DNA of 36,103 bases, from positions 32,431 through 68,533 of the forward strand of contig NZJX01000013.1 of NCBI GenBank assembly GCA_002692065.1, in the 5' to 3' direction. The stretch's first letter is position 1, and every line of letters begins with the position of its first letter. The position numbers and the translations under genes were made by a program. Below are positions 17,766 to 26,310 of the stretch, piece after piece. Below the pieces are notes generated by a model, which saw only the letters and a program-made list of their open reading frames with translations, did no database searches and was not told where the DNA came from. Source of the stretch: Flavobacteriales bacterium. Its GTDB lineage: Bacteria; Bacteroidota; Bacteroidia; Flavobacteriales; UBA7430.

Positions 17766-19169
17766 ATGAAAAAATATGATTTAATTGTAATTGGATCAGG
17801 TCCAGGTGGCTACGTGTCAGCAATAAGATCAGCTCAACTAGGCTTAAAAACTGCTATAGTCGAAAAATATTCTAGTTTAGGTGGTACTTGTTTAAATGTT
17901 GGTTGTATACCATCAAAGGCTATCCTTGATTCTTCAGAAAGGTTCTTCAGTGCAAATAAACATTTTTCTGAGCATGGAATAAACTTTAATAACGTCAATT
18001 TTGACATTAAAAAAATGATGGAAAGAAAAGATAAGATTGTTAAACAAACGTGCAATGGATTAAATTTTTTAATGAAAAAAAATAAAATTGACGTGTATAA
18101 AGGCACTGCCTCATTTCAAAATAAATCTTCAATCACTGTAAATAGTGACAAACTTTCTAATGAAATTCAATCTGAATATTTTATTATTGCTACTGGGTCT
18201 AAACCCACAGAGCTGGCTGGAATTAAAAATGACAAAAAAAGAATTATTTCTTCAACTCAAGCATTAAGCCTAAAAGAAGTACCAAATGAATTAATAATTA
18301 TAGGTGGGGGTGTTATTGGGATCGAGTTAGGTTCAGTATATGCAAGATTAGGCACTAAAATAACAGTTTTAGAATATTCTGATTATTTGATTAATTCATT
18401 TGATAAATCATTAAGTAAAGAGTTAAAAAAAATTCTAATTAAAAATCTATCTTTTGATATCCAGCTTAATTTTGAGGTTAAAACTGTTAAAAGTGTCGGT
18501 AATAAAGTTATAATAACTGGATTAAACAAAAATAAGGAAGAGATTATTTATAAAACAGATTATTGTCTACTTTCAGTTGGAAGAAGCCCATACACTAAAG
18601 GTTTAAATTTGAATAAAATTGGAATAAAACTAAGTGCTTCCGGAAAAATTATTGTTGATAATAATTTGAAGACTAATGTTTCAAATATTTTTGCAATTGG
18701 AGATGTAATTGATGGTCCGATGTTGGCTCACAAAGCTGAAGAAGAGGGAGTTTATGTTGCAGAGTATATATCTGGTCAAAAACCTCATTTAAATTATAAT
18801 TTAATCCCTAATGTTATTTATTCTTGGCCTGAAGTTGCCTCTGTTGGAAAAACAGAGCAAGAATTAATTAGTAGTGGAATCAAATATAAAGTCGGAGATT
18901 TTCCTTTTAAAGCACTTGGTAGATCAAGAGTCTCAGGCGATTTGGATGGATTCGTAAAAGTTTTAGCTGATGAGATATCTGATGAAATTTTAGGAGTTCA
19001 TATGATTGGCCCTAGAGTTGCAGATTTAATATCTGAGGCTGTTGTAGCTATGGAATATAGAGCTTCAGCTGAGGATATTGCAAGAATTTGTCATGCTCAT
19101 CCAACATTTTCAGAAGCAATAAAGGAAGCTGCTCTCAATGCTTCAGAAAAAAGAGCTCTGCATATTTAA
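17766..19169 (+). CDS. lpdA: Dihydrolipoyl dehydrogenase (E3)
   Basis: Complete 467-residue flavoprotein that reoxidises dihydrolipoamide for the 2-oxoacid dehydrogenase complexes or the glycine cleavage system. The FAD motif GSGPGGYVSA is at about 10-19; the redox disulfide is C42/C47 in GGTCLNVGCIPSKA; an NAD-binding GGGVIGIELGSVYARLG follows mid-protein; the dimer-partner catalytic H445/E450 lies in HAHPTFSEAIKEA. No E1 or E2 gene is in the window, so the complex it serves here is not known. It lies 11 bases after gltA. Confidence 0.96.
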   Translation: MKKYDLIVIGSGPGGYVSAIRSAQLGLKTAIVEKYSSLGGTCLNVGCIPSKAILDSSERFFSANKHFSEHGINFNNVNFDIKKMMERKDKIVKQTCNGLNFLMKKNKIDVYKGTASFQNKSSITVNSDKLSNEIQSEYFIIATGSKPTELAGIKNDKKRIISSTQALSLKEVPNELIIIGGGVIGIELGSVYARLGTKITVLEYSDYLINSFDKSLSKELKKILIKNLSFDIQLNFEVKTVKSVGNKVIITGLNKNKEEIIYKTDYCLLSVGRSPYTKGLNLNKIGIKLSASGKIIVDNNLKTNVSNIFAIGDVIDGPMLAHKAEEEGVYVAEYISGQKPHLNYNLIPNVIYSWPEVASVGKTEQELISSGIKYKVGDFPFKALGRSRVSGDLDGFVKVLADEISDEILGVHMIGPRVADLISEAVVAMEYRASAEDIARICHAHPTFSEAIKEAALNASEKRALHI

Positions 19170-19183
19170 TTTTACTTATTTAC

Positions 19184-20464
19184 ATGAAAATTTTAGATGA
19201 ATTTAATATTTCTCAATTTAAAAATTTTAAGTTTAAGCTATTAAAATATTACTCTGAAAGTAAAAATTTTATGTTTCTGGATAGTAATAATTTAAAAGAC
19301 AAATATGATTGGATTTTTGCTATTGACTGTGAAGATAAAATAATATCTAATTCTAAAAATTCATTATTTCAACTTAATAAATTTTATAAAAAAAACCATT
19401 CTAATTGGATATTTGGTTCTCTTAGTTATGATCTTAAAAACCATATTGAAATATTAAGTTCATCGAATTATGATGGTATTAATTTCCCTTTATTAAATTT
19501 TTTTGTACCTAAGTTTCTTTTTATATGTCAAGATAACATAGTAAAATATCTTTCTCACTCAGAAAATCAAAGGTTTTCTATTGAAAAAATATTAAATCTT
19601 GATTTTAATTTTAAAGAAATTTCTTCCCTAAATCTAAAATTTAGGATATCAAAAAATAATTATTTTAAAAATGTATCTAAGATTATTCAACATATAAATC
19701 TTGGGGATATTTATGAGATGAATTATTGTCAGGAAATATATGCAGAAAATTCAGTAATTAATCCATATGATACTTATTTAAAATTAGTTTCTATTTCAAA
19801 GGCGCCTTTTTCCTCATTATACAGACATAACAATTCTTATTTGATCTCTGCCAGCCCAGAAAGGTTCATTAGAAAAATCAATAATAAGTTATTTTCTCAA
19901 CCAATAAAAGGAACAATAAGAAGAAGTAAAAATAAAGAAGAAGATAATTTTCTAAAAATGAAATTATTTAAAGATGACAAAGAAAGATCTGAAAATGTTA
20001 TGATTGTTGATTTAGTTAGAAATGACTTATCAAAAATTGCTAGAAGATCTTCAGTGAATGTAGATGAGTTGTTTGGTATTTATTCTTTTAATGATTTACA
20101 TCATATGATTTCAACAATATCTTGTGACCTTAAAAAGAATATTAATATTGATGAAATTATTTCATCAACTTTTCCAATGGGTTCTATGACTGGAGCTCCT
20201 AAATATAGGGCAATGGAATTAATTGAAAAATATGAAAAAACTAAAAGAGGTCTTTATTCTGGCTCAATAGGCTACATTGAACCAAATGGTGATTTTGATT
20301 TTAATGTAATTATTAGAAGTATTCAATATAACCAAATTAATAAATATTTATCAATACTAGTTGGAGGTGCAATTACTTCAAAAAGTAAAATAGAAAACGA
20401 GTTTGATGAGTGCTTTTTAAAATCCAAGTCGCTACTTAAGGTATTGAATTTTCATCATGATTAA
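19184..20464 (+). CDS. pabB: Aminodeoxychorismate synthase component I (PabB)
   Basis: A 426-residue chorismate-binding enzyme, best read as PabB, which aminates chorismate on the route to 4-aminobenzoate and folate. The key clue is K242 in PIKGT (240-244); anthranilate synthase TrpE has Ala there. Other family motifs: GDIYEMNYCQE (174-184), DLVRNDLSKIA (276-286), TFPMGSMTGAPK (329-340). There is no fused glutaminase and no pabA or pabC next to it. I start at the ATG at 19184: the open frame extends to 19088, but that part overlaps lpdA and reads as its shadow. It overlaps tilS by eight bases. Confidence 0.9.
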   Translation: MKILDEFNISQFKNFKFKLLKYYSESKNFMFLDSNNLKDKYDWIFAIDCEDKIISNSKNSLFQLNKFYKKNHSNWIFGSLSYDLKNHIEILSSSNYDGINFPLLNFFVPKFLFICQDNIVKYLSHSENQRFSIEKILNLDFNFKEISSLNLKFRISKNNYFKNVSKIIQHINLGDIYEMNYCQEIYAENSVINPYDTYLKLVSISKAPFSSLYRHNNSYLISASPERFIRKINNKLFSQPIKGTIRRSKNKEEDNFLKMKLFKDDKERSENVMIVDLVRNDLSKIARRSSVNVDELFGIYSFNDLHHMISTISCDLKKNINIDEIISSTFPMGSMTGAPKYRAMELIEKYEKTKRGLYSGSIGYIEPNGDFDFNVIIRSIQYNQINKYLSILVGGAITSKSKIENEFDECFLKSKSLLKVLNFHHD

Positions 20465-21770
20465 TAAGTTTATAAAATATTGTAATGGTATTGGATTTAA
20501 GAGTAAATCAAAGTTATTATTAGGTTTAAGCGGCGGAATTGACTCTATTGCATTATTTCATTTATTAAGATTATCAAAATTTACTTTTGAAGTTGCACAT
20601 TGTAATTTTAATCTTAGAAAATCTGATTCTGAAAATGACGAAAAATTTGTAAAAAAATTATGTTCAAAATATAATATAATATGTCATGTCAAACAATTTG
20701 ATGTTGGTTTAAATTCAAAAAATGAAAAGATTTCAATTCAAATGTCTGCAAGAAAATTAAGATTTGACTGGTTTGAAGTCATAAGAATTTCCAGAAAATT
20801 AGATTATATTATATTAGGTCATAACAAAAATGATCATTGCGAAACTATTTTAATGAATTTAATTAAAGGGACAGGGATTAACGGATTGACAGGTATTAAA
20901 ACAATCAAAAAAAAAATTTTTAGACCAATGCTTGAGACGGAAAGATCTGAAATTGAAAAATGGGTTCTAAAAAATGAATTTACATATAGAACAGATAAAA
21001 GTAATTATTCAAATAAATATCTCAGAAACTATCTCAGAAATGTTATAGTTCCTAAGTTGAAAAATATCAATCCCTCATTAATTACAACACTAAGTGAAAA
21101 CTCTATTAAGATTAAAAATTCAATAAAAAATTTACATTTTTTTTATGATAAAATAAAAGATGAAATCTTATTAAAAAAGAAAAATTCAATTGAAGTTAAC
21201 ATCAAAAAATTAAAAAAGTATCCATCTTCATCAGATATACTTTATTATTATTTGAAAGATTATAATTTTACTGATTGGAATTCCATGTTTAATTTGATTA
21301 ATTCTCAAAATGGAAAGATTTTATATTCTGAAAAATATAAAATTTTGAAGCACAATAATAAATTAATTATAAATAAAAGTAAATTAGTTAAAGTTTTACC
21401 AAAAAAAATATTTTCAAAACAAAATTATATTAGAACACCTTTAAAATTGAGATTTAATAAAATTAATATTAATGATTTTTGTATTAATAAATCAAAAAAA
21501 ATTGCTGCTTTAGATTATGATAAATTAACATTTCCATTAACTTTAAGGAAATGGGAGTCAGGAGACTTCATTTATCCCCTAGGACTGAAAGGAAAAAAAA
21601 AAATGAGTGATTTTTTTATAGATAATAAATTTTCTCAATTTGAAAAAGAAAAAACATGGCTATTACTTTCCGGTGACCAAATTATTTGGATTATAGGTCA
21701 CAGAATAGATGATAGATTTAAAATAAAAGAAAAAACAAAAAATATTTATATTATCCAATTATTAAATTAA
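20457..21770 (+). CDS. tilS: tRNA(Ile)-lysidine synthetase TilS
   Basis: A 437-residue ATP-dependent enzyme that puts lysine on C34 of the CAU-anticodon tRNA(Ile), changing it from Met to Ile decoding; it is essential wherever AUA is read this way. The PP-loop SGGIDS is at 25-30, and GHNKNDHCET at 121-130 is the second family motif. The C-terminal half has GDFIYPLGLKGKKKMSDFFI, typical of the TilS C-terminal domain. AUA codons are common in this AT-rich window. The start overlaps pabB by eight bases, suggesting coupling. Confidence 0.94.
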   Translation: MINKFIKYCNGIGFKSKSKLLLGLSGGIDSIALFHLLRLSKFTFEVAHCNFNLRKSDSENDEKFVKKLCSKYNIICHVKQFDVGLNSKNEKISIQMSARKLRFDWFEVIRISRKLDYIILGHNKNDHCETILMNLIKGTGINGLTGIKTIKKKIFRPMLETERSEIEKWVLKNEFTYRTDKSNYSNKYLRNYLRNVIVPKLKNINPSLITTLSENSIKIKNSIKNLHFFYDKIKDEILLKKKNSIEVNIKKLKKYPSSSDILYYYLKDYNFTDWNSMFNLINSQNGKILYSEKYKILKHNNKLIINKSKLVKVLPKKIFSKQNYIRTPLKLRFNKININDFCINKSKKIAALDYDKLTFPLTLRKWESGDFIYPLGLKGKKKMSDFFIDNKFSQFEKEKTWLLLSGDQIIWIIGHRIDDRFKIKEKTKNIYIIQLLN

Positions 21771-21789
21771 TTTTATCAAAAATTCTAAA

Positions 21790-23736
21790 ATGACAAAAAA
21801 TAAATTTTTCTTCTTAGTATTATTTATTTCTCAAAGTTTGTTTAGTCAAATATTTGATCCAGTTAAATGGACATTTAAAATTGACTCTATTAATCAAAAT
21901 GAAGTTGAATTTGTTGCAAATGCAACAATTGATGATGGATGGTATACGTATTCACAATTTTTACCTGAAGGAGGTCCTGTACCAACTTCATTTTCATTTA
22001 ATAAAAGTCAGGATTATGATCTAATTGGAGAAGTTATTGAGGATTCATTGGATCAAAAATATGACCCCAATTTTAGAATGAATTTAAAATTATTTAAAAA
22101 GAGCACCTCTTTTAGACAAAGAATCAAACTAAATAAATATTCCGAGTCAAAATTAAAAGGATATCTAGAATTTATGGCATGTAATGATGTAATGTGTCTC
22201 CCCCCTGAATATGTTGATTTTGAATTAGTAATACCAAAAAAAATAGTTTCCAATGAAATAAAAACAAATAATCCAATTTTAAATGAAACAAATATATTTA
22301 ATATATTTTTAGTTGCTTTTTTTAGTGGTTTTATTGCTTTATTAACCCCTTGCGTATTCCCAATGATACCTCTTACAGTTAGTTTCTTTACTAAGCAAAG
22401 CTCAAATAAAATAATTGGTATTAGGAATGCAATAATTTATGGTTTATCTATTGTTATAATTTATGTTTTTCTTGGAGTTGCTGTTACTGGAGTATTTGGC
22501 TCTGATATACTGAACAATATGGCAACTAATGTTTATTTTAATTTAGTTTTTTTTATTGTATTAATTGTATTTGCAGCTTCATTTCTTGGGGCATTTGAAT
22601 TGACTTTACCTAATTCTTGGATCAATAAAAGTGATTCCTTATCTGAAAAAGGAGGTTTAATTGGAATTTTCTTTATGGCTTTTACTCTTGCTCTTGTTTC
22701 ATTTTCATGCACAGGTCCAATTGTTGGAACTATACTTGTTCAAGCTGCTTATGGTGGTTCCTATTTAGCTCCAATTTTTGGGATGTTAGGTTTTTCCTCT
22801 GCAATTGCAATTCCATTTGCTCTTTTTGCTGCCTTCCCAGGTTGGATGAATTCACTCCCAAAATCAGGAAATTGGTTAAATTCAGTTAAAGTTACACTCG
22901 GATTTATTGAGCTTGCATTAGCTTTCAAATTTCTTTCTAATGCTGATATTGTTTTGCAATTAAATCTATTAAATAGAGAATTATTTATATCAATATGGAT
23001 TTTTATTTTTTTATCACTTACACTTTATTTATTAGGAATTTTAAATTTTAAGGGAGACTCTGATTTAAAAATTATATCAGTTCCTAGATTGTTTTTAGCA
23101 ATAATATTTGGCTCATTTACTATTTATATGATCCCAGGATTATGGGGAGCACCACTTAAATTGATTAATGCTTTTCCTCCTCCAATCCATTACAGTGAAT
23201 CCCCTTTAGGTTTTCACACCAATATGAATATGAAAAATGAAAATATAAGTATTAAAAATAATGACTTACATCTTGGTCCTCAAGGAATAATGGTATATCA
23301 TGATTATCAAAAAGGTTTAAATTTTGCAAAAAAAGTAAATAAACCGATAATGCTAGATTTTACCGGTTGGGCTTGCGTTAATTGCAGAAAAATGGAAGAA
23401 AAAGTTTGGTCAGATATTGAAGTAAAAAGTATTTTGCAAAATGATTTAGTTTTAATTTCACTGTATGTAGATGAAAGAACTAAACTGGAAGTTAGTGATC
23501 AATACGATACTGAAATTGCTGGTAAAAGAAAAAAAGTTAGAACTGTTGGTGATAAGTGGATGGTTATGCAAACTAAACTTTTTAAGACTAACTCGCAACC
23601 ATATTATGTTTTTCTAGATCATAGTGAAAAAAAGTTAATAGAACCAGCAAATTATCAAGATTATGGAAATGTAAATTTATTTAAAGATTGGCTAAAAAGA
23701 GGTTTATTAGCATTTAATTCATCGGATGAAAAATAA
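21790..23736 (+). CDS. dsbD: Thiol:disulfide interchange protein DsbD
   Basis: A 648-residue inner-membrane protein that carries electrons from cytoplasmic thioredoxin to the periplasm. It has a signal peptide (1-20, ending LFSQ), a periplasmic alpha domain with C131/C136 (ACNDVMCLPP), a multi-helix membrane domain (about 168-450) with C188 (TPCVFP) and C307 (FSCTGP), and a C-terminal thioredoxin-like domain with C529/C532 (GWACVNCRK). All three Cys pairs of the DsbD relay are present. It overlaps gmhA by 11 bases. Its partners in this organism cannot be read from the context. Confidence 0.94.
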   Translation: MTKNKFFFLVLFISQSLFSQIFDPVKWTFKIDSINQNEVEFVANATIDDGWYTYSQFLPEGGPVPTSFSFNKSQDYDLIGEVIEDSLDQKYDPNFRMNLKLFKKSTSFRQRIKLNKYSESKLKGYLEFMACNDVMCLPPEYVDFELVIPKKIVSNEIKTNNPILNETNIFNIFLVAFFSGFIALLTPCVFPMIPLTVSFFTKQSSNKIIGIRNAIIYGLSIVIIYVFLGVAVTGVFGSDILNNMATNVYFNLVFFIVLIVFAASFLGAFELTLPNSWINKSDSLSEKGGLIGIFFMAFTLALVSFSCTGPIVGTILVQAAYGGSYLAPIFGMLGFSSAIAIPFALFAAFPGWMNSLPKSGNWLNSVKVTLGFIELALAFKFLSNADIVLQLNLLNRELFISIWIFIFLSLTLYLLGILNFKGDSDLKIISVPRLFLAIIFGSFTIYMIPGLWGAPLKLINAFPPPIHYSESPLGFHTNMNMKNENISIKNNDLHLGPQGIMVYHDYQKGLNFAKKVNKPIMLDFTGWACVNCRKMEEKVWSDIEVKSILQNDLVLISLYVDERTKLEVSDQYDTEIAGKRKKVRTVGDKWMVMQTKLFKTNSQPYYVFLDHSEKKLIEPANYQDYGNVNLFKDWLKRGLLAFNSSDEK

Positions 23737-24310
23737 AATCGATATAATAAAATCAAATTTTATTCAAGCTCAAGGTTATTTATCGTCATTTATCAATGAT
23801 AGTAATAATTTTGTAAAAATTGAAAATGCTGCAAATCTAATAATTAGTGCTTTCACCGATAAAAAAAAATTAATATCATGTGGAAATGGAGGCTCTATGT
23901 GTGATGCAATGCATCTTGCACAGGAACTTTCAGGAAATTTTAAAGTTAAAAGAAGACCTCTTCCGGCAATTGCAATTTCTGATCCAGCATATATGTCATG
24001 CGTTTTAAATGATTATGATTCAGAACTAATTTTTTCAAGATTTATTCAATCAATTGGTCAATCAGGAGATATTTTATTTGCAATTAGTACAAGTGGAAAT
24101 TCAAAAAATATCATAAGGGCAGCAGAAATAGCCAGAAAAAAAAAGATAAAAATTATTTCCTTAACTGGAAACAATGGCGGGGATTTAGCCAAATTTTCAG
24201 ATATTGAAATTCGCGTTAATCAAGACAGTTTTTCAGATAGAATTCAAGAAATCCATATTAAAATTATTCATTCAATTGTAAATTACATTGAGATCAATAT
24301 GAATCTTTAA
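23726..24310 (+). CDS. gmhA: D-sedoheptulose-7-phosphate isomerase GmhA
   Basis: A 194-residue SIS-fold enzyme, the first step of ADP-heptose synthesis for the LPS inner core. Motifs: SCGNGGSMCDAMHLAQELSG (51-70) with the catalytic Glu at 67, SDPAYMS (85-91), STSGNS (121-126), and the catalytic His at 177 (EIHIKIIH). Length matches E. coli GmhA (about 192). It starts inside the last codons of dsbD and its last 17 bases overlap the end of the opposing meaB. The other heptose genes are not in the window; its presence suggests heptose-containing LPS here. Confidence 0.93.
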   Translation: MKNKIDIIKSNFIQAQGYLSSFINDSNNFVKIENAANLIISAFTDKKKLISCGNGGSMCDAMHLAQELSGNFKVKRRPLPAIAISDPAYMSCVLNDYDSELIFSRFIQSIGQSGDILFAISTSGNSKNIIRAAEIARKKKIKIISLTGNNGGDLAKFSDIEIRVNQDSFSDRIQEIHIKIIHSIVNYIEINMNL

Positions 24311-25295
24311 TCCCTTTTTTTAGTATAAAAAAATTTTCAAATAAAAGTTCGGATGCTTCATATGGATTGATTTTTTTATCTAGTACTAATTTTTTTAGTT
24401 TCAAAATTTCTTTGGTTATTTTGGGATTTGAAAAAAATATATTTTTAATATTATTATTAATTCTGGTATTCATCCAAAATATACTTTGTTTTTCTCTTTT
24501 TGATAGAAATGAGCCATTTTTCTTTGAGATATCAATGTAATTAGATATTGTCTTCCAAATTTCAATAATACCTTTTTTTTTATGCGAAGAACATAAGATT
24601 ATTTTTTGAGTCCATTTTTTATTTTTTATATTTCTTAAATTAATAACATTTTTTAAAATATTTTGTGTTATCAAATTATTTTGGATATTATTTCCATCAT
24701 GCTTTGTAATTACTATAGAATGAGATTTTTCTATAATACCTTTCTTTATTCCTTGGAGTTCATCTCCTGTATTTGAAATAGTTAATAACAAGAAAAAATC
24801 TACCATTGAATCAACTTCAATTTCAGATTGACCAACTCCTACTGTTTCAATTAAAATAACATCAAATCCAGCTGCCTCGCAAAGAATTATACTTTCAGAA
24901 GTTTTTTCATTTACCCCACCCAAAAAACCTGAATTAGGAGATGGTCTAATAAAAGCATATTTCTCTTTACTTAGTTTTTCCATTCTAGTTTTATCTCCTA
25001 AAATACTTCCTTGACTTTCACTACTGGAAGGATCAATTGTCAAAACTGCCACTTTTTTATTTATTGAGGTTAAGTAACATCCAATTTCATCAATTAATGA
25101 ACTTTTTCCAACTCCAGGAGACCCAGAAATTCCGATTCTTATGGAATTTCCACTTAAATTATAACAAGAATTAAGTAAATTATTAGAAATTTTTTTATCC
25201 GCTGGCTTTTTACTCTCAATTAATGTTAGAGCTTTACTTAAATATATAATATTACCCTTTGTAATTTCAGAAATATAATGTTTAATGTCAATCAC
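24294..25295 (-). CDS. meaB: MeaB/ArgK-type methylmalonyl-CoA mutase GTPase chaperone
   Basis: A 333-residue G3E-family GTPase that protects and reloads adenosylcobalamin-dependent methylmalonyl-CoA mutase. P-loop GSPGVGKS at 58-65; DPSSS at 88-92; GSILGDKTRM at 96-105; ETVGVGQSE at 150-158. The guanine-specificity motif reads TKHD (197-200), with Thr where many members have Asn. Older databases call this family ArgK/LAO transport ATPase, which is misleading. The mutase is not in the window. It is the last gene of a minus-strand lptD-ddl-meaB run (five bases after ddl) and converges on gmhA. Confidence 0.92.
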   Translation of the reverse strand: MIDIKHYISEITKGNIIYLSKALTLIESKKPADKKISNNLLNSCYNLSGNSIRIGISGSPGVGKSSLIDEIGCYLTSINKKVAVLTIDPSSSESQGSILGDKTRMEKLSKEKYAFIRPSPNSGFLGGVNEKTSESIILCEAAGFDVILIETVGVGQSEIEVDSMVDFFLLLTISNTGDELQGIKKGIIEKSHSIVITKHDGNNIQNNLITQNILKNVINLRNIKNKKWTQKIILCSSHKKKGIIEIWKTISNYIDISKKNGSFLSKREKQSIFWMNTRINNNIKNIFFSNPKITKEILKLKKLVLDKKINPYEASELLFENFFILKKGIKDSY

Positions 25296-25300
25296 TTAAT

Positions 25301-26278
25301 TTAAATTATGTTAGCCAATGATATCGAAATTAATTCTTTCATAGAAATATTTAATTTTTTGATTTGATTGGGAATAATACTTTCTTTACTTAGTCCAGGT
25401 ATTGTATTGATCTCTAAAAAAAATAGTTTTTTTTCAGTCAAAATGTAATCTATTCTTACTATCCCTTTTAAATTTAATAAATTAAAAATAAACTCACTTG
25501 TTGTATATATTTTAATTTCTTGAATTTTACTTAATTTAGCAGGTGTAATTTCTTTTGATTTCCCATTATATTTAGCATCATAATCAAAAAAATCTCTTTT
25601 AGTTTTAATCTCTGTTAAAGGAAGTTTTATCAAGTTTTTTTTTCTTTGAACAAGTCCGCATGTTATTTCTTTACCATCAATAAATTCCTCAATAATTATT
25701 TTATTATCGTAATTAAAAGCCTTATTAATGGCTTTATTAAAATCAGCTTCATTATTAATTTTTGAAATTCCAAAGCTGGATCCATAATTATTTGGTTTAA
25801 CAATTGATGGGAACTTTACTTTTTTACGTATATCACTAAAACTAACTTTTTCTGATTTATTTAAAATTAGAGAGTCCGGACAGTTTATGTTATGATTTTT
25901 AAGATAATTATTACAAAAATATTTATCGAAAGTAATTGATGATGAAAAGTAATTTGAACAATTGTAGGGAATTTTTATCAGATCAAAATATCCTTGTAAA
26001 ATTCCATTTTCTGCTGGAGCTCCATGAATTGAAAAAAATACTGCATCAAATTTTATTTTATTATTATTAACGTAAAAACTAAAATCATTTTTATCAATTT
26101 TAATTTGTTTATTTTCAACAATAACACTCCATTTATTTTTTGTTATTAAAACTATATATGGACTATATTTAACTATGTCAATATTTTTATAAACATTGTC
26201 AGAGCTTTTAATAGAAATTTCACTTTCTTTGGAGTAACCCCCTGTTAATATTGCAATATTTATTTTCTTTGAATTCAT
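25301..26278 (-). CDS. ddl: D-alanine--D-alanine ligase
   Basis: A 325-residue ATP-grasp ligase that makes D-Ala-D-Ala for peptidoglycan. It starts INIAILTGGYSKESEIS with the conserved Glu region near 18-20, has HGAPAENG (85-92), the ATP-grasp SIVKPNNYGSSFG (158-170), EEFIDGKEITCG (197-208), and metal ligands D277, E289 and N291 (FLEINTIPG). Length is slightly above E. coli DdlB (306). It lies between the lptD-like gene and meaB on the minus strand. Only one ddl is visible in the window. Confidence 0.94.
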   Translation of the reverse strand: MNSKKINIAILTGGYSKESEISIKSSDNVYKNIDIVKYSPYIVLITKNKWSVIVENKQIKIDKNDFSFYVNNNKIKFDAVFFSIHGAPAENGILQGYFDLIKIPYNCSNYFSSSITFDKYFCNNYLKNHNINCPDSLILNKSEKVSFSDIRKKVKFPSIVKPNNYGSSFGISKINNEADFNKAINKAFNYDNKIIIEEFIDGKEITCGLVQRKKNLIKLPLTEIKTKRDFFDYDAKYNGKSKEITPAKLSKIQEIKIYTTSEFIFNLLNLKGIVRIDYILTEKKLFFLEINTIPGLSKESIIPNQIKKLNISMKELISISLANII

Positions 26279-26310
26279 TAGATAAATTGTAAAATTAAAA
26301 AGTTTTAATA

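Noticed and set aside
19088-19183. N-terminal extension of PabB, Cys/Ser-rich
   Set aside because: It is the +2-frame shadow of the lpdA end; a clean ATG follows at 19184.
24315-24333. T7/A7 inverted repeat after gmhA as a terminator
   Set aside because: The stem is all A-T and lies within the meaB coding sequence; no GC pairs and no separate T run.
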